Positions 33,666 to 41,860 of a stretch of DNA of 64,000 nucleotides are shown in pieces. Source of the stretch: Streptomyces subrutilus (GTDB lineage: Bacteria; Actinomycetota; Actinomycetes; Streptomycetales; Streptomycetaceae); NCBI RefSeq assembly GCF_008704535.1, contig NZ_CP023701.1, forward strand, positions 4,466,501 to 4,530,500. The letters are read 5' to 3'. Position 1 is the stretch's first letter. Every line of letters starts with the position of its first letter. Below the pieces are notes generated by a model. It saw only the letters and a program-made list of their open reading frames with translations, did no database searches and had not been told where the DNA came from. Both the position numbers and the translations under genes were made by a program.

Positions 33666-35396
33666 ATGAGCACCCCGCCGCCCCCCAGCCAACCGCCGTC
33701 CGGCGGCTTCGGCGCGCCCCAGGATCCCCCGCCGGGCGGATTCGGCGGGCCCGTCCCGCCGCCCGCACCGCAGCAGCCCCCCGCACCGCCCGAGCAGCCC
33801 CCGGCCGACCAGCCCGCCGCCTACGGATACCCGCAGCAGCCCGGGTACGGCTACCCGCAGCAGCCCGGCCCCGCCGGCACCCCGCCGCCCTTCGGTCAGC
33901 CCCCCACCGTGCCGCAGTCCTTCCCGGCCGCGGCCCCGGCCCCGGCCGGCGGCAACGAGGTGCGCACCCAGCTGCTGATCGTCGGCGCGGCCCTGCTGGC
34001 CATCGTCCTGATCATCGGCGGCGGCTTCTGGTACACCTCGGGCGACGGGACCGACGCGGGCGGCGGCGGACGGAACACGGCCGACGGCAAGGAGCCCGGC
34101 GGCGACAAGCCGCAGGCCGGCCCCGCCGGTTCGGAGAAGGTCCCCGCCAACACCAAGTCGAAGCCGCTGTTCAACCAGCCCAACCCGCAGCCCGCCGAGG
34201 TCGTCAGCGTCGCCGGCTCCTGGCTCACCGACACCACGTACGTGAAGTCCGACGTGGCGAAGGTGGTCGGCTACAACACCGTCGACGGCGGCAAGAAGTG
34301 GGAACTGCCCTTCCCGGGCGAGCTGTGCGGCGCGACCCGGCACGTCAGCGACAACAAGACCGCCGTCCTGTTCAAGCCGTCCCTGCCGACGGCCGAGACC
34401 AAGTACCCGCAGTGCAGCGAGGTCGGCGTCATCGACCTCACCACCGGCAAGCTCGTCTGGTCCGGCAACGCCAAGAGCGCCACCAGCGGTGACAAGCCCG
34501 TCGCCTACAACGAGGTCACCATCAGCGGCCGGACCGTCGCCGCCGCCGGCGTGTCCGGCGGCGCCGCCTGGAACCTCGCCGACGGCGCGTCCCTGTGGCT
34601 GCCCAAGGTCGACGGCGAGGGCTGCCGCGACACCGGCTACGCGGGCGGCGAGGCCCTCGCGGTCATCCGCAAGTGCGGCCAGAGCTCCAACTACACGCTG
34701 CACGCGCAGTTGCTGGACCCGGCCACCGGCGCCCCGACCGTCTCCTACAAGCTCGCCCCGGGCATCGAGTACGCCGGCATCGTCTCCACCAAGCCCCTCG
34801 TCGTCGGCGCCGACGTCGGCAAGACCGCCAAGAACGCCACCGGCCTCAGCGACCTCTTCGTCGTCGGCCCCTCGGGCGAGCTGAAGGCCCGCATCTCCCT
34901 CGCCGACGGCACCTTCGCCGGCAAGTGCGCGGCCACCGAGGTCGAGAAGTGCTCCAACATGGTGGTGGGCAACGGCAAGCTGTACCTGCCCTCGTACGAG
35001 CACCAGGGGGGCTCGTCCGCCGTCAGCCGGACCAACGAACTGCTCTCGTTCGACCTGGAGACCGGCAAGCAGACCACCGACCGCGCCGACGCGGGCGAGG
35101 GCCACACCATCTTCCCGCTGCGCATGGACGGGTCGAACATCATCGCCTACAAGAGGCCGCCCTACGACAAGGGCGGCCAGGTGGTCAGCATCGACGGGAC
35201 GACCATGAAGGAGACCGTCCTGATGGTGAACCCGGCGGACAAGGCGAGCCAGCGCATCGAGACCGCCTTCTCGCCCGAGTACTCCGAGTACCGCTACCAC
35301 GACGGCAAGCTGTTCATCTCCCGCACGACGGCGCGCAAGCCGTACTCCGAAAAGAGCGACCCGGAGTACCTGTTCGTCTCGTTCACCGCGAGCTGA
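33666..35396 (+). CDS. Membrane-anchored PQQ-like beta-propeller protein (tandem paralogue)
   Basis: 576 residues, same plan as the preceding gene: a Pro/Gly/Gln/Tyr-rich cytosolic N-terminus with repeated YGYPQQPG, one TM helix (LLIVGAALLAIVLIIGGGFW), then an extracytoplasmic propeller with VVGYNTVDGGKKWELPFPGE, VIDLTTGKLVWSGN and FDLETGKQTT. The paralogues align in blade motifs (KKWELPFPGELC versus KEKWTLPFPAPIC) but have diverged. Cysteines recur at comparable places. A small intergenic region with 12-bp repeats separates them, so they are probably co-transcribed. No catalytic motif; a scaffold or sensor role is inference. Confidence 0.8.
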   Translation: MSTPPPPSQPPSGGFGAPQDPPPGGFGGPVPPPAPQQPPAPPEQPPADQPAAYGYPQQPGYGYPQQPGPAGTPPPFGQPPTVPQSFPAAAPAPAGGNEVRTQLLIVGAALLAIVLIIGGGFWYTSGDGTDAGGGGRNTADGKEPGGDKPQAGPAGSEKVPANTKSKPLFNQPNPQPAEVVSVAGSWLTDTTYVKSDVAKVVGYNTVDGGKKWELPFPGELCGATRHVSDNKTAVLFKPSLPTAETKYPQCSEVGVIDLTTGKLVWSGNAKSATSGDKPVAYNEVTISGRTVAAAGVSGGAAWNLADGASLWLPKVDGEGCRDTGYAGGEALAVIRKCGQSSNYTLHAQLLDPATGAPTVSYKLAPGIEYAGIVSTKPLVVGADVGKTAKNATGLSDLFVVGPSGELKARISLADGTFAGKCAATEVEKCSNMVVGNGKLYLPSYEHQGGSSAVSRTNELLSFDLETGKQTTDRADAGEGHTIFPLRMDGSNIIAYKRPPYDKGGQVVSIDGTTMKETVLMVNPADKASQRIETAFSPEYSEYRYHDGKLFISRTTARKPYSEKSDPEYLFVSFTAS

Positions 35397-35550
35397 GCCG
35401 CGCCGCGGCCGGCGCGCCGCGCCCGCGCCGCACACCCGCACCCGGCCCCCGGACGGTCCGCTTTCCGGGGGCTTCTGCGCGGTATCCGCCGCGCACCGTC
35501 GAACAAGCGTGTAGCTTGCCGGGGCAGAAGGGTCGGGGGTGGGTGCCTTC

Positions 35551-36243
35551 ATGGGCGTACGGGTCGTGGTGGTCGACGAGCACCGCCTGCTGGCCGAGGC
35601 GCTCGCCTCGGCCCTGAAACTGCGCGGTCACCGGGTGCTCGCCGCGGCCGCCCCGGCCGCGGGCGCCGCCGAACTGGTCATCAACCGGGCCCCGGAGGTC
35701 TGCCTGCTCGGCACCGCCACCCCGGCCCAGCCGGGCGTCTTCGAACCCGTGGTCCGCATCAAGCGCGAGCGCCCGCAGATCGCCGTGGTCGTCCTCGGCC
35801 CGGTCCCCAGCCCGCGCGGGATCGCCGCCGCCTTCGCCGCGGGCGCCTGCGGGTACGTGCGCCAGGACGAGCGGATCGAGGGCGTCGAGCGGGCGTTGGC
35901 CAAGGCCCGGGCCGGCGAGGTCGCCATCTCCCCGCAGCTGCTCCAGGGGGCCTTCGCGGAACTGCTCAACCCGGCCGCCCAGCCCGACGACGAGGCGGGC
36001 CGGCTGCTGCGGCTGCTGACCCCGCGCGAGGTGGAGGTGCTGGTGCGGGTCGCCGAGGGCGAGGACACCCGGCTCATCGCGGCGGGCATGGCCATCGCGC
36101 CGAGCACCGCGCGCACCCACGTGCAACGGGTGCTGATGAAGCTGGGCGTGGGCTCCCGGCTGGAGGCGGCTGCGCTGGCGGCCCGTACCGGACTGCTGGA
36201 CCGGGCCGCGCCCGCGCGGCCGTTCACGGCGGGCCGCGACTGA
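35551..36243 (+). CDS. LuxR-type regulator with degenerate receiver domain
   Basis: 230 residues. The N-terminal domain has the receiver pattern (VRVVVVDEHRLLAEALASAL), but the phosphoacceptor position reads PEVCLLGTATP, with Gly where Asp is expected. The conserved switch Lys position reads GYVRQDE, with Gln. The C-terminal NarL/LuxR helix-turn-helix is intact (LTPREVEVLVRVAEGEDTRL, then IAPSTARTHVQRVLMKLGVG). It should bind DNA without phosphorylation. An in-frame GTG 12 bp upstream is an alternative start. It is a paralogue of the regulator at 37801 and lies upstream of galE. Confidence 0.85.
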   Translation: MGVRVVVVDEHRLLAEALASALKLRGHRVLAAAAPAAGAAELVINRAPEVCLLGTATPAQPGVFEPVVRIKRERPQIAVVVLGPVPSPRGIAAAFAAGACGYVRQDERIEGVERALAKARAGEVAISPQLLQGAFAELLNPAAQPDDEAGRLLRLLTPREVEVLVRVAEGEDTRLIAAGMAIAPSTARTHVQRVLMKLGVGSRLEAAALAARTGLLDRAAPARPFTAGRD

Positions 36244-36348
36244 AGCGGGCCGGGCGGACCCGATTTCCCTGCGGGCGCCCGATCGGGTAAGCCAGTCTCC
36301 AGCAGGTGCACGCATCCGGCGTGCTCCCCCGCGAGAGGCAGTAGGCGA

Positions 36349-37308
36349 GTGAGCAAGTACCTGGTTACCGGTGGCGCCGGATACGTCGGCAGCGTGGTCG
36401 CCGCCCACCTCCTGGAGGCCGGGCACGAGGTGACCGTGCTCGACGACCTGAGCACCGGCTTCCGCGCGGGCGTGCCCGAGGGCGCCGCCTTCATCGAGGG
36501 CCGCATCCAGGACGCCGCCGAGCACCTGGACGGCTCCTACGAGGCCGTCCTGCACTTCGCGGCGTCCTCGCAGGTCGGCGAGTCCGTGGCCGACCCGGCC
36601 AAGTACTGGGAGAACAACGTCGGCGGCACCCTCGCGCTGCTGAACGCCATGCGCGCGGCGGGCCTGCGCAAGCTGGTCTTCTCCTCCACCGCCGCCACCT
36701 ACGGCGAGCCCGCGGAGGGCCTGCTGACCGAGGCCTCGGTCACCGCGCCGACCAACCCGTACGGGGCGACCAAGCTGGCCGTGGACCACATGATCGCGGG
36801 GGAGTGCGCGGCGCACGGCCTGGCCGCGGTGTCCCTGCGCTACTTCAACGTGGCCGGTGCGTACGGGGCGTTCGGCGAGCGGCACGCGCCCGAGACCCAC
36901 CTGATCCCGCTGGTGCTCCAGGTCGCCCTGGGCGAGCGGGAGTCGATCTCGGTGTTCGGCGAGGACTACCCGACGCCGGACGGCACCTGCGTGCGCGACT
37001 ACATCCACGTCGCGGACCTCGCGGAGGCGCACCTGGCCGCGCTGGAGCACGCCACCGCGGGCGAACACCTGATCTGCAACCTCGGCAACGGCAGCGGCTT
37101 CTCGGTGCGCGAGGTCGTCGAGACGGTCCGCAAGGTCACCGGCAGGGAGATCCCCGAGGTCGTCGCCCCGCGCCGGGCCGGCGACCCGGCCGTGCTCGTC
37201 GCCTCCGCCCGTACCGCCCACGAGCGCCTCGGCTGGACCCCGAGCCGCCCCGACCTCACCGGCATCATCGCGGACGCCTGGAACTTCGCGCGCACGCGGA
37301 CCTCCTGA
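36349..37308 (+). CDS. galE: UDP-glucose 4-epimerase
   Basis: 319 residues. Extended-SDR features: the NAD motif TGGAGYVGSVVA, the catalytic Tyr-Lys in TNPYGATKLAVDHM, the Ser/Thr in VFSSTAATYGE, and YFNVAGAYGAFGERH. It interconverts UDP-glucose and UDP-galactose. galT and galK are not adjacent, so this copy probably serves cell-wall or exopolysaccharide sugar supply rather than a Leloir galactose operon. The GTG start is preceded by GAGAGGCAGTAGGCGA. Confidence 0.92.
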   Translation: MSKYLVTGGAGYVGSVVAAHLLEAGHEVTVLDDLSTGFRAGVPEGAAFIEGRIQDAAEHLDGSYEAVLHFAASSQVGESVADPAKYWENNVGGTLALLNAMRAAGLRKLVFSSTAATYGEPAEGLLTEASVTAPTNPYGATKLAVDHMIAGECAAHGLAAVSLRYFNVAGAYGAFGERHAPETHLIPLVLQVALGERESISVFGEDYPTPDGTCVRDYIHVADLAEAHLAALEHATAGEHLICNLGNGSGFSVREVVETVRKVTGREIPEVVAPRRAGDPAVLVASARTAHERLGWTPSRPDLTGIIADAWNFARTRTS

Positions 37309-37800
37309 ACCGAGGTCCCCGGCGGCGGCATCCCGCACCCCACGTCCCGCACCCCACGCCCCTCGCGCCCGCCCCGGCGCGGGGGGCGCGCGCGTGGGCG
37401 CCGCACGGCGCGGAGGGGGGCGGTGCGCGGGCGCCCGGCGCGCATGCGCCGGGTGACATGGACCCCGTGCAACTGCCCGTGGCACAGCCCGGTCCGGAAT
37501 CGGCGTTCCGGGCGTTTCGGGTAGGCGAATTCAAGCCACCACAAAGGCCCTTCCCGAGGGCCGCGCCGGTAAATCGCAGGGAAAACTTCTGCTATTCGGC
37601 CAACCACGAGCGACGACCGGGCCTACGCTGATGCGTGACACCGGTGGGGGCCGGTGTTGATTCAGGGGTCGAGAAACGTCGGGTACGGCGTCCGGTCCGG
37701 GGTAGTGCAGAGGTGTCTCGGCGGCGGCCGCGGCGACTGCGGATCACCCGGTCCGGGCGCCGTACCCGTCGTCGTCCGTTCCCCTACCCTTGGGGGTCTT
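37309..37800. other. Intergenic region between galE and the LuxR-type regulator
   Basis: 492 bp with no convincing gene. The first 140 bp are very G/C-rich. From about 37500 the sequence is richer in A/T and includes a hairpin (GGCCCT 37546-37551, AGGGCC 37557-37562), a -10-like TACGCT at about 37624 and a dyad CACCGG-N5-CCGGTG just after it. A transcript from there would give the regulator a leader of about 165 nt; TACCCT at 37785-37790 is a nearer -10 candidate. A minus-strand reading frame crosses the region but lacks supporting codon bias. Confidence 0.5.
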
Positions 37801-38571
37801 GTGGTTCGTATCCGGGTTCTCGTCGTCGACGATCACCGCATCTTCGCCGAATCGCTCGCAGCCGCACTCGCGGCCGAGCCGGACGTGGACGTGTCCGCGG
37901 CCGGCAGCGGCCCCGCCGCGCTGCGCTGCCTCGAACGCGCGGTGGCCGAGGGCCGCCGCTTCGACGTCCTGCTGGTCGACGCCGACCTCGGCATCGTCGC
38001 CGGGGCGGTCCCCGCCCGGCGCGAGCCGGGCTCCGGGCCACCGTCGCTCGCCGTCGCGGACGGCATCTCGCTGGTCGCGGGGGTGCGGGTGTCCCACCCG
38101 GGGGTCCGCACGGTGGTCCTCGCCGAGCGGGACGACGCCCGGCGGGCCGCGCTCGCGCTGCAGGCCGGCGCCTCGGGCTGGGTGGCCAAGGACTGCTCCC
38201 TCTCGCGGCTGCTGGCCGTCATCCGCGGGGTGCTGCGCGAGGAGACCCACCTGCCGCCCGCCCTGCTGACCGGGGTGCTGCGCGAGCTGACCGCCGCGCG
38301 CAAGCACCGCACGGACAGCGAACGGCTCGTGGAGTCGCTGACCCCGCGGGAGCACGAGGTGCTGCGCTGCATGGTGGCGGGGCTGGGCCGCAAGGACGTG
38401 GCGGCCCGGCTGTTCCTGTCCCCGCACACGGTCCGCACGCACATGCAGAACGTGCTCGGCAAGCTCGGCGTGCACTCCACGCTCGCGGCGGTGGCGCTGG
38501 CCCGCAGAGCCGGGGTGCGACCCGCGGAGCTAGCCGGGGATGTTGTCGAACGGAGCGGTCAGCTGGCGTAG
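37801..38571 (+). CDS. NarL/LuxR-type response regulator
   Basis: 256 residues. The receiver is intact: acidic pair in RVLVVDDHRIFAESL, phosphoacceptor Asp in FDVLLVDADLG, and switch Lys in GWVAKDCSLS. About 25 extra residues (VPARREPGSGPPSLAVADG) are inserted after the phosphorylation site, which is unusual. The helix-turn-helix is LTPREHEVLRCMVAGLGRKD followed by LSPHTVRTHMQNVLGKLGVH. No histidine kinase adjoins it. Its last 42 bp overlap the end of the convergent tamR gene. TACCCT 10 nt upstream suggests an almost leaderless mRNA. Confidence 0.88.
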   Translation: MVRIRVLVVDDHRIFAESLAAALAAEPDVDVSAAGSGPAALRCLERAVAEGRRFDVLLVDADLGIVAGAVPARREPGSGPPSLAVADGISLVAGVRVSHPGVRTVVLAERDDARRAALALQAGASGWVAKDCSLSRLLAVIRGVLREETHLPPALLTGVLRELTAARKHRTDSERLVESLTPREHEVLRCMVAGLGRKDVAARLFLSPHTVRTHMQNVLGKLGVHSTLAAVALARRAGVRPAELAGDVVERSGQLA

Positions 38572-39027
38572 CAGCGCGGCGAGGTCGCCGCGCTGGTTCT
38601 GCGAGAGCCGGGCCAGGATCGCCCGCTCCTGGGCCAGCAGCCCGGCGAGGGACTGGTCCGCGCGGTCCCGGCCCTCGGAGGTGAGGCGCACCAGGACCCC
38701 GCGGCGGTCGCTGGGGTCCGGGAGCCGCTCGACGAGGCCCTTCTTGGCGAGCCGGTCGATGCGATTGGTCATGGTGCCCGAGGTGACCAGGGTCTGGGTG
38801 AGCAGCTGCCCGGGGGAGAGCTGGTAGGGCGCGCCGGCCCGTCGTAGCGAGGTCAGCACGTCGAACTCCCACGGCTCCAGGCCGTGCTCGGAGAAGGCCA
38901 GTCTGCGGGCACGGTCGAGGTGGCGCGCGAGCCTGCTGACGCGGCTGAGCACCTCAAGCGGTTCCACGTCGAGGTCAGGGCGCTCCCGCCGCCATGCCGC
39001 GACCAGTCGGTCGACCTCGTCCTCCAT
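38530..39027 (-). CDS. tamR: MarR family regulator TamR
   Basis: 165 residues with a MarR winged helix: EFDVLTSLRRAGAPYQLSPG, then TQTLVTSGTMTNRIDRLAKK and the wing DPSDRRGVLVRLTSEG. It is divergent from tam, the arrangement of S. coelicolor TamR, which binds the shared promoter and is released by trans-aconitate, citrate and related acids. Three palindromes lie between the genes. The start is the ATG preceded by TACACT with a 7-nt gap (leaderless). The 3' end overlaps the convergent response-regulator gene by 42 bp. Confidence 0.88.
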   Translation of the reverse strand: MEDEVDRLVAAWRRERPDLDVEPLEVLSRVSRLARHLDRARRLAFSEHGLEPWEFDVLTSLRRAGAPYQLSPGQLLTQTLVTSGTMTNRIDRLAKKGLVERLPDPSDRRGVLVRLTSEGRDRADQSLAGLLAQERAILARLSQNQRGDLAALLRQLTAPFDNIPG

Positions 39028-39054
39028 GCCGATCAGTGTAAGGGGTCTGTCGAT

Positions 39055-39105
39055 GTGAAGTCTCTTCACGTCATGCATCTTGAGGTCAAGTGTCTTGACG
39101 TCGAG
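39055..39105. promoter_or_regulatory. Three TamR-type palindromes in the tamR/tam promoter
   Basis: GTGAAG-TCT-CTTCAC (39055-39069), CTTGA-GG-TCAAG (39079-39090) and CTTGACGTCGAG (39094-39105, one mismatch pair) follow one another, with ATGCAT between the first two. TATAAA at 39107-39112 is a good -10 for tam, so the two right-hand sites would cover its -35 to -12 region. Confidence 0.68.
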
Positions 39106-39187
39106 ATATAAAGGGGCCGACCATGGGCAGAGAGGGTGCCGGAACGGCTTCCGTCCCCACCCGACCCGCCAGCAGGGAGGCCCGCAC

Positions 39188-40069
39188 ATGCAGTCCGACA
39201 CCGCACCGGCCCACACCGCTCCGGCCCCCGGGGCCCGGACGTCCGGCGCCCCCGGTCCCACCGTGCCCACCTGGGACCCCGGGCAGTACCTCCGGCACGC
39301 CGACCACCGCGCCCGCCCCTTCCTGGACCTCCTGGCCCGGATCCCCGAACCGCCCGGCCGGCCCGCGCGCATCGCCGACCTCGGCTGCGGCCCCGGCAAC
39401 GTCACCGCGCTGCTCGCCGATCGCTGGCCCGAGGCCCGCATCAGCGGCTTCGACCTCTCCCGCGAGATGCTGGAGCGCGCCACCGCGGAGCACGCCGGCC
39501 CCACCGCCGGCGGCGGCAGCCTCGACTTCCACCCGGCCGACCTCGCGCACTGGATCCCGGAGGAGCCCTACGACCTGATCGTCTCCAACGCCGCCCTCCA
39601 GTGGGTCCCCGGCCATCCCGGGTCCTTCGCCGCCTGGATCGGCTGGCTGCGCCCCGGCGGCACCTTCGCCTTCCAGGTCCCCGGCAACTTCGCCGCCCCC
39701 AGCCACGCCCTGCTCGCCGAGCTCTGCGAGTCCCCGCGCTGGCGCTCCCGCCTCGGCGGCCACGGCGCCCGCTCCGTCCACCAGCTCGACCCCGCCGCGT
39801 ACCTCGACCGCCTCACCGGCCTCGGCTGCACCGCGGACGTCTGGGAGACCACCTACCACCAGCTGCTGCACGGCCCCGACCCGGTGCTCGACTGGGTCAA
39901 GGGCACCGCCCTGCGCCCGGTGCTCACCGCCCTCGGCGACGACCGGCCGGCCGTGGAGGCCTTCCTCGACACGTACCGGGAGCTGCTGCGCGAGGCCTAC
40001 CCGTCCGGCCCGCGCGGCACCGTCTTCCCGTTCCGCCGCATCTTCGCCGTCGCCCGCAGGGACGCCTGA
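39188..40069 (+). CDS. tam: Trans-aconitate 2-methyltransferase
   Basis: 293 residues. After about 25 disordered residues comes the family opening TWDPGQYLRHADHRARPFLD, then the SAM motif ADLGCGPGNVTALLADRWPE, SGFDLSREMLERA, and SNAALQWVPGH. Tam methylates trans-aconitate, a spontaneous isomer that inhibits aconitase, and so relieves the TCA cycle under oxidative stress. GGGAGG lies 8 nt before this ATG; an upstream ATG at 39123 is out of frame. It is regulated by divergent TamR and followed by a strong terminator. Confidence 0.93.
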   Translation: MQSDTAPAHTAPAPGARTSGAPGPTVPTWDPGQYLRHADHRARPFLDLLARIPEPPGRPARIADLGCGPGNVTALLADRWPEARISGFDLSREMLERATAEHAGPTAGGGSLDFHPADLAHWIPEEPYDLIVSNAALQWVPGHPGSFAAWIGWLRPGGTFAFQVPGNFAAPSHALLAELCESPRWRSRLGGHGARSVHQLDPAAYLDRLTGLGCTADVWETTYHQLLHGPDPVLDWVKGTALRPVLTALGDDRPAVEAFLDTYRELLREAYPSGPRGTVFPFRRIFAVARRDA

Positions 40070-40129
40070 CCGGCGACCGCGGGCCGGCCGACGGGTGAAC
40101 GGCCCAACCGCCCAACCGCCCGGACGGAC

Positions 40130-40172
40130 GACGGCGCCCCGTCACCGGGCCTGCCGGTGACGGGGCGCCGTC
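40130..40172. terminator. Bidirectional terminator, 19-bp perfect stem
   Basis: Arms 40130-40148 and 40154-40172 are fully complementary (core GGCGCCCCGTCACCGG) with a 5-nt loop, between convergent tam and the TetR gene. Confidence 0.9.
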
Positions 40173-40208
40173 GCAGCCGCCGGGCCCCGCGCGCACGCGG
40201 GACGGGGC

Positions 40209-40883
40209 TCAGCTCTTGCGGCGGCCCACCAGCTGCGGCTTGGACTCCAGCTTGTCCAGCCCGTGCCAGGCCAGGTTCACCAGGTGCGCGGCGACCTCCG
40301 CCTTCTTCGGCCGGCGCACGTCCAGCCACCACTGCCCGGTCAGCGCCACCATGCCGACCAGCGCCTGCGCGTACAGCGGTGCGAGCTTCGGATCGAAGCC
40401 GCGGGCCTTGAACTCCAGGCCCAGGATGTCCTCGACCTGCGTCGCGATGTCGCTGATCAGCGAGGCGAAGGTGCCCGTCGACTGCGCGACCGGCGAGTCC
40501 CGCACGAGGATGCGGAAACCGTCCGTGTACGACTCGATGTAGTCCAGCAGCGCGAACGCCGCCTGCTCCAGCAGCTCCCGCGGGTGCCCGGCCGTCAGCG
40601 CGCCCGTCACCCCGTCCAGCAGCTGGCGCATCTCGCGGTCCACGACGACCGCGTACAGGCCCTCCTTGCCGCCGAAGTGCTCGTACACCACCGGCTTGGA
40701 CACCCCGGCCTTCGCCGCGATCTCCTCCACCGACGTGCCCTCGAAGCCCTTCTCCGCGAAGAGCGTCCGGCCGATGTCCAGCAACTGCTGACGCCGCTCC
40801 GCGCCCGTCATCCGGACCCGTCGGCCGCGCCTGGGCTTGTCACTGCTGGGATTGCTGCCGTCGATCGCCACGCCCCCCATCAT
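40209..40883 (-). CDS. TetR family regulator downstream of the desaturase
   Basis: 224 residues. After a basic N-terminus (DKPRRGRRVRMTGAERRQQL) the helix-turn-helix is TSVEEIAAKAGVSKPVVYEH followed by FGGKEGLYAVVVDREM. The ligand domain is of normal length and ends in basic KPQLVGRRKS. The ATG overlaps the desaturase TGA (ATGA), so it is translated from the same mRNA. A regulator behind a fatty-acid desaturase suggests sensing of acyl-CoA or lipid state. The tandem operator ahead of the desaturase is its probable target. Confidence 0.9.
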   Translation of the reverse strand: MMGGVAIDGSNPSSDKPRRGRRVRMTGAERRQQLLDIGRTLFAEKGFEGTSVEEIAAKAGVSKPVVYEHFGGKEGLYAVVVDREMRQLLDGVTGALTAGHPRELLEQAAFALLDYIESYTDGFRILVRDSPVAQSTGTFASLISDIATQVEDILGLEFKARGFDPKLAPLYAQALVGMVALTGQWWLDVRRPKKAEVAAHLVNLAWHGLDKLESKPQLVGRRKS

Positions 40884-41860
40884 GCCGGGTTCGGCTCGTC
40901 ATCCCTGCGCCGGGCGTCGATGCGGGCCGCCGAGGGCCAGCGCACGTCCGTCGCCCAGCCCAGCTGCTCGAACCAGCGGATCAGCCGCGCGCTGGAGTCG
41001 ACCTGGCCGCGCAGCACCCCGTGCCGGGCCGAGGTCGGGTCGGCGTGGTGCAGGTTGTGCCAGGACTCCCCGCACGACAGCACCGCCAGCCACCACACGT
41101 TGCCCGAGCGGTCCCGGGACTTGAACGGCCGCTTGCCCACCGCGTGGCAGATCGAGTTGATCGACCACGTCACGTGGTGCAGCAGCGCCACCCGCACCAG
41201 CGAGCCCCAGAAGAACGCCGTGAACGCGCCCCACCAGGACATCGTCACCAGGCCGCCGACCAGCGGCGGGATCGCCAGCGAGAACATCGTCCAGAAGACG
41301 AAGTCGCGCGAGATCCGGCGGATCGCCGGGTCCTTGACCAGGTCCGGGGCGTACTTCTGCTGATCGGTCTGCTCCTCGTCGAAGAGCCAGCCGATGTGCG
41401 CCCACCACAGCCCCTTCAGCAGCGCCGGGAGCGTCTCGCCGAACCGCCACGGCGAATGCGGGTCGCCCTCGTGGTCGGAGAACTTGTGGTGCTTGCGGTG
41501 GTCCGCCACCCAGCGCACCAGCGGACCCTCCACCGCCATCGACCCCATCACGGCGAGGGCGATCCGCAGCGGCCGCTTCGCCTTGAAGGAGCCGTGCGTG
41601 AAGTAGCGGTGGAAACCGATGGTGATCCCGTGGCACGCCAGGAAGTACATGAAGACCATGAGGCCGAGGTCCAGCCAGCTCACCCCCCAGCCCCAGGCCA
41701 GCGGGACGGCCGCCAGCAGCGCCAGGAAGGGAACGGTGATGAACAGCAGGAGGGCGATCTGCTCGACGGACCGCTTGCTCTCGCCGCCCAGGGTCGCGGA
41801 CGGCGCGGAGGTGTCGGAGGGCGTCGAGGCGTCCTCGATCAGATCGGGACTGGTGGTCAA
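40880..41860 (-). CDS. Acyl-CoA/acyl-lipid delta-9-type fatty acid desaturase
   Basis: 326 residues. The three histidine boxes of membrane di-iron desaturases are present: HRYFTH, HRKHH and HNLHH, with four TM helices between (for example ALLLFITVPFLALLAAVPLA). It introduces a cis double bond into saturated acyl chains with O2 and electrons from ferredoxin or similar. The start appears to be TTG (codon 41860-41858) with an AGGGGAC-type site upstream; no in-frame ATG or GTG precedes the conserved region closely. It is co-translated with the TetR gene. Confidence 0.92.
   Translation of the reverse strand: MTTSPDLIEDASTPSDTSAPSATLGGESKRSVEQIALLLFITVPFLALLAAVPLAWGWGVSWLDLGLMVFMYFLACHGITIGFHRYFTHGSFKAKRPLRIALAVMGSMAVEGPLVRWVADHRKHHKFSDHEGDPHSPWRFGETLPALLKGLWWAHIGWLFDEEQTDQQKYAPDLVKDPAIRRISRDFVFWTMFSLAIPPLVGGLVTMSWWGAFTAFFWGSLVRVALLHHVTWSINSICHAVGKRPFKSRDRSGNVWWLAVLSCGESWHNLHHADPTSARHGVLRGQVDSSARLIRWFEQLGWATDVRWPSAARIDARRRDDEPNPA

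Noticed and set aside
36999..37607. Minus-strand frame in the galE-regulator gap beginning MVGRIAEVFPAIY
   Set aside because: It runs antisense into galE, turns Arg/Pro/Gly-rich after 50 residues, and shows no supporting start site or recognisable family.
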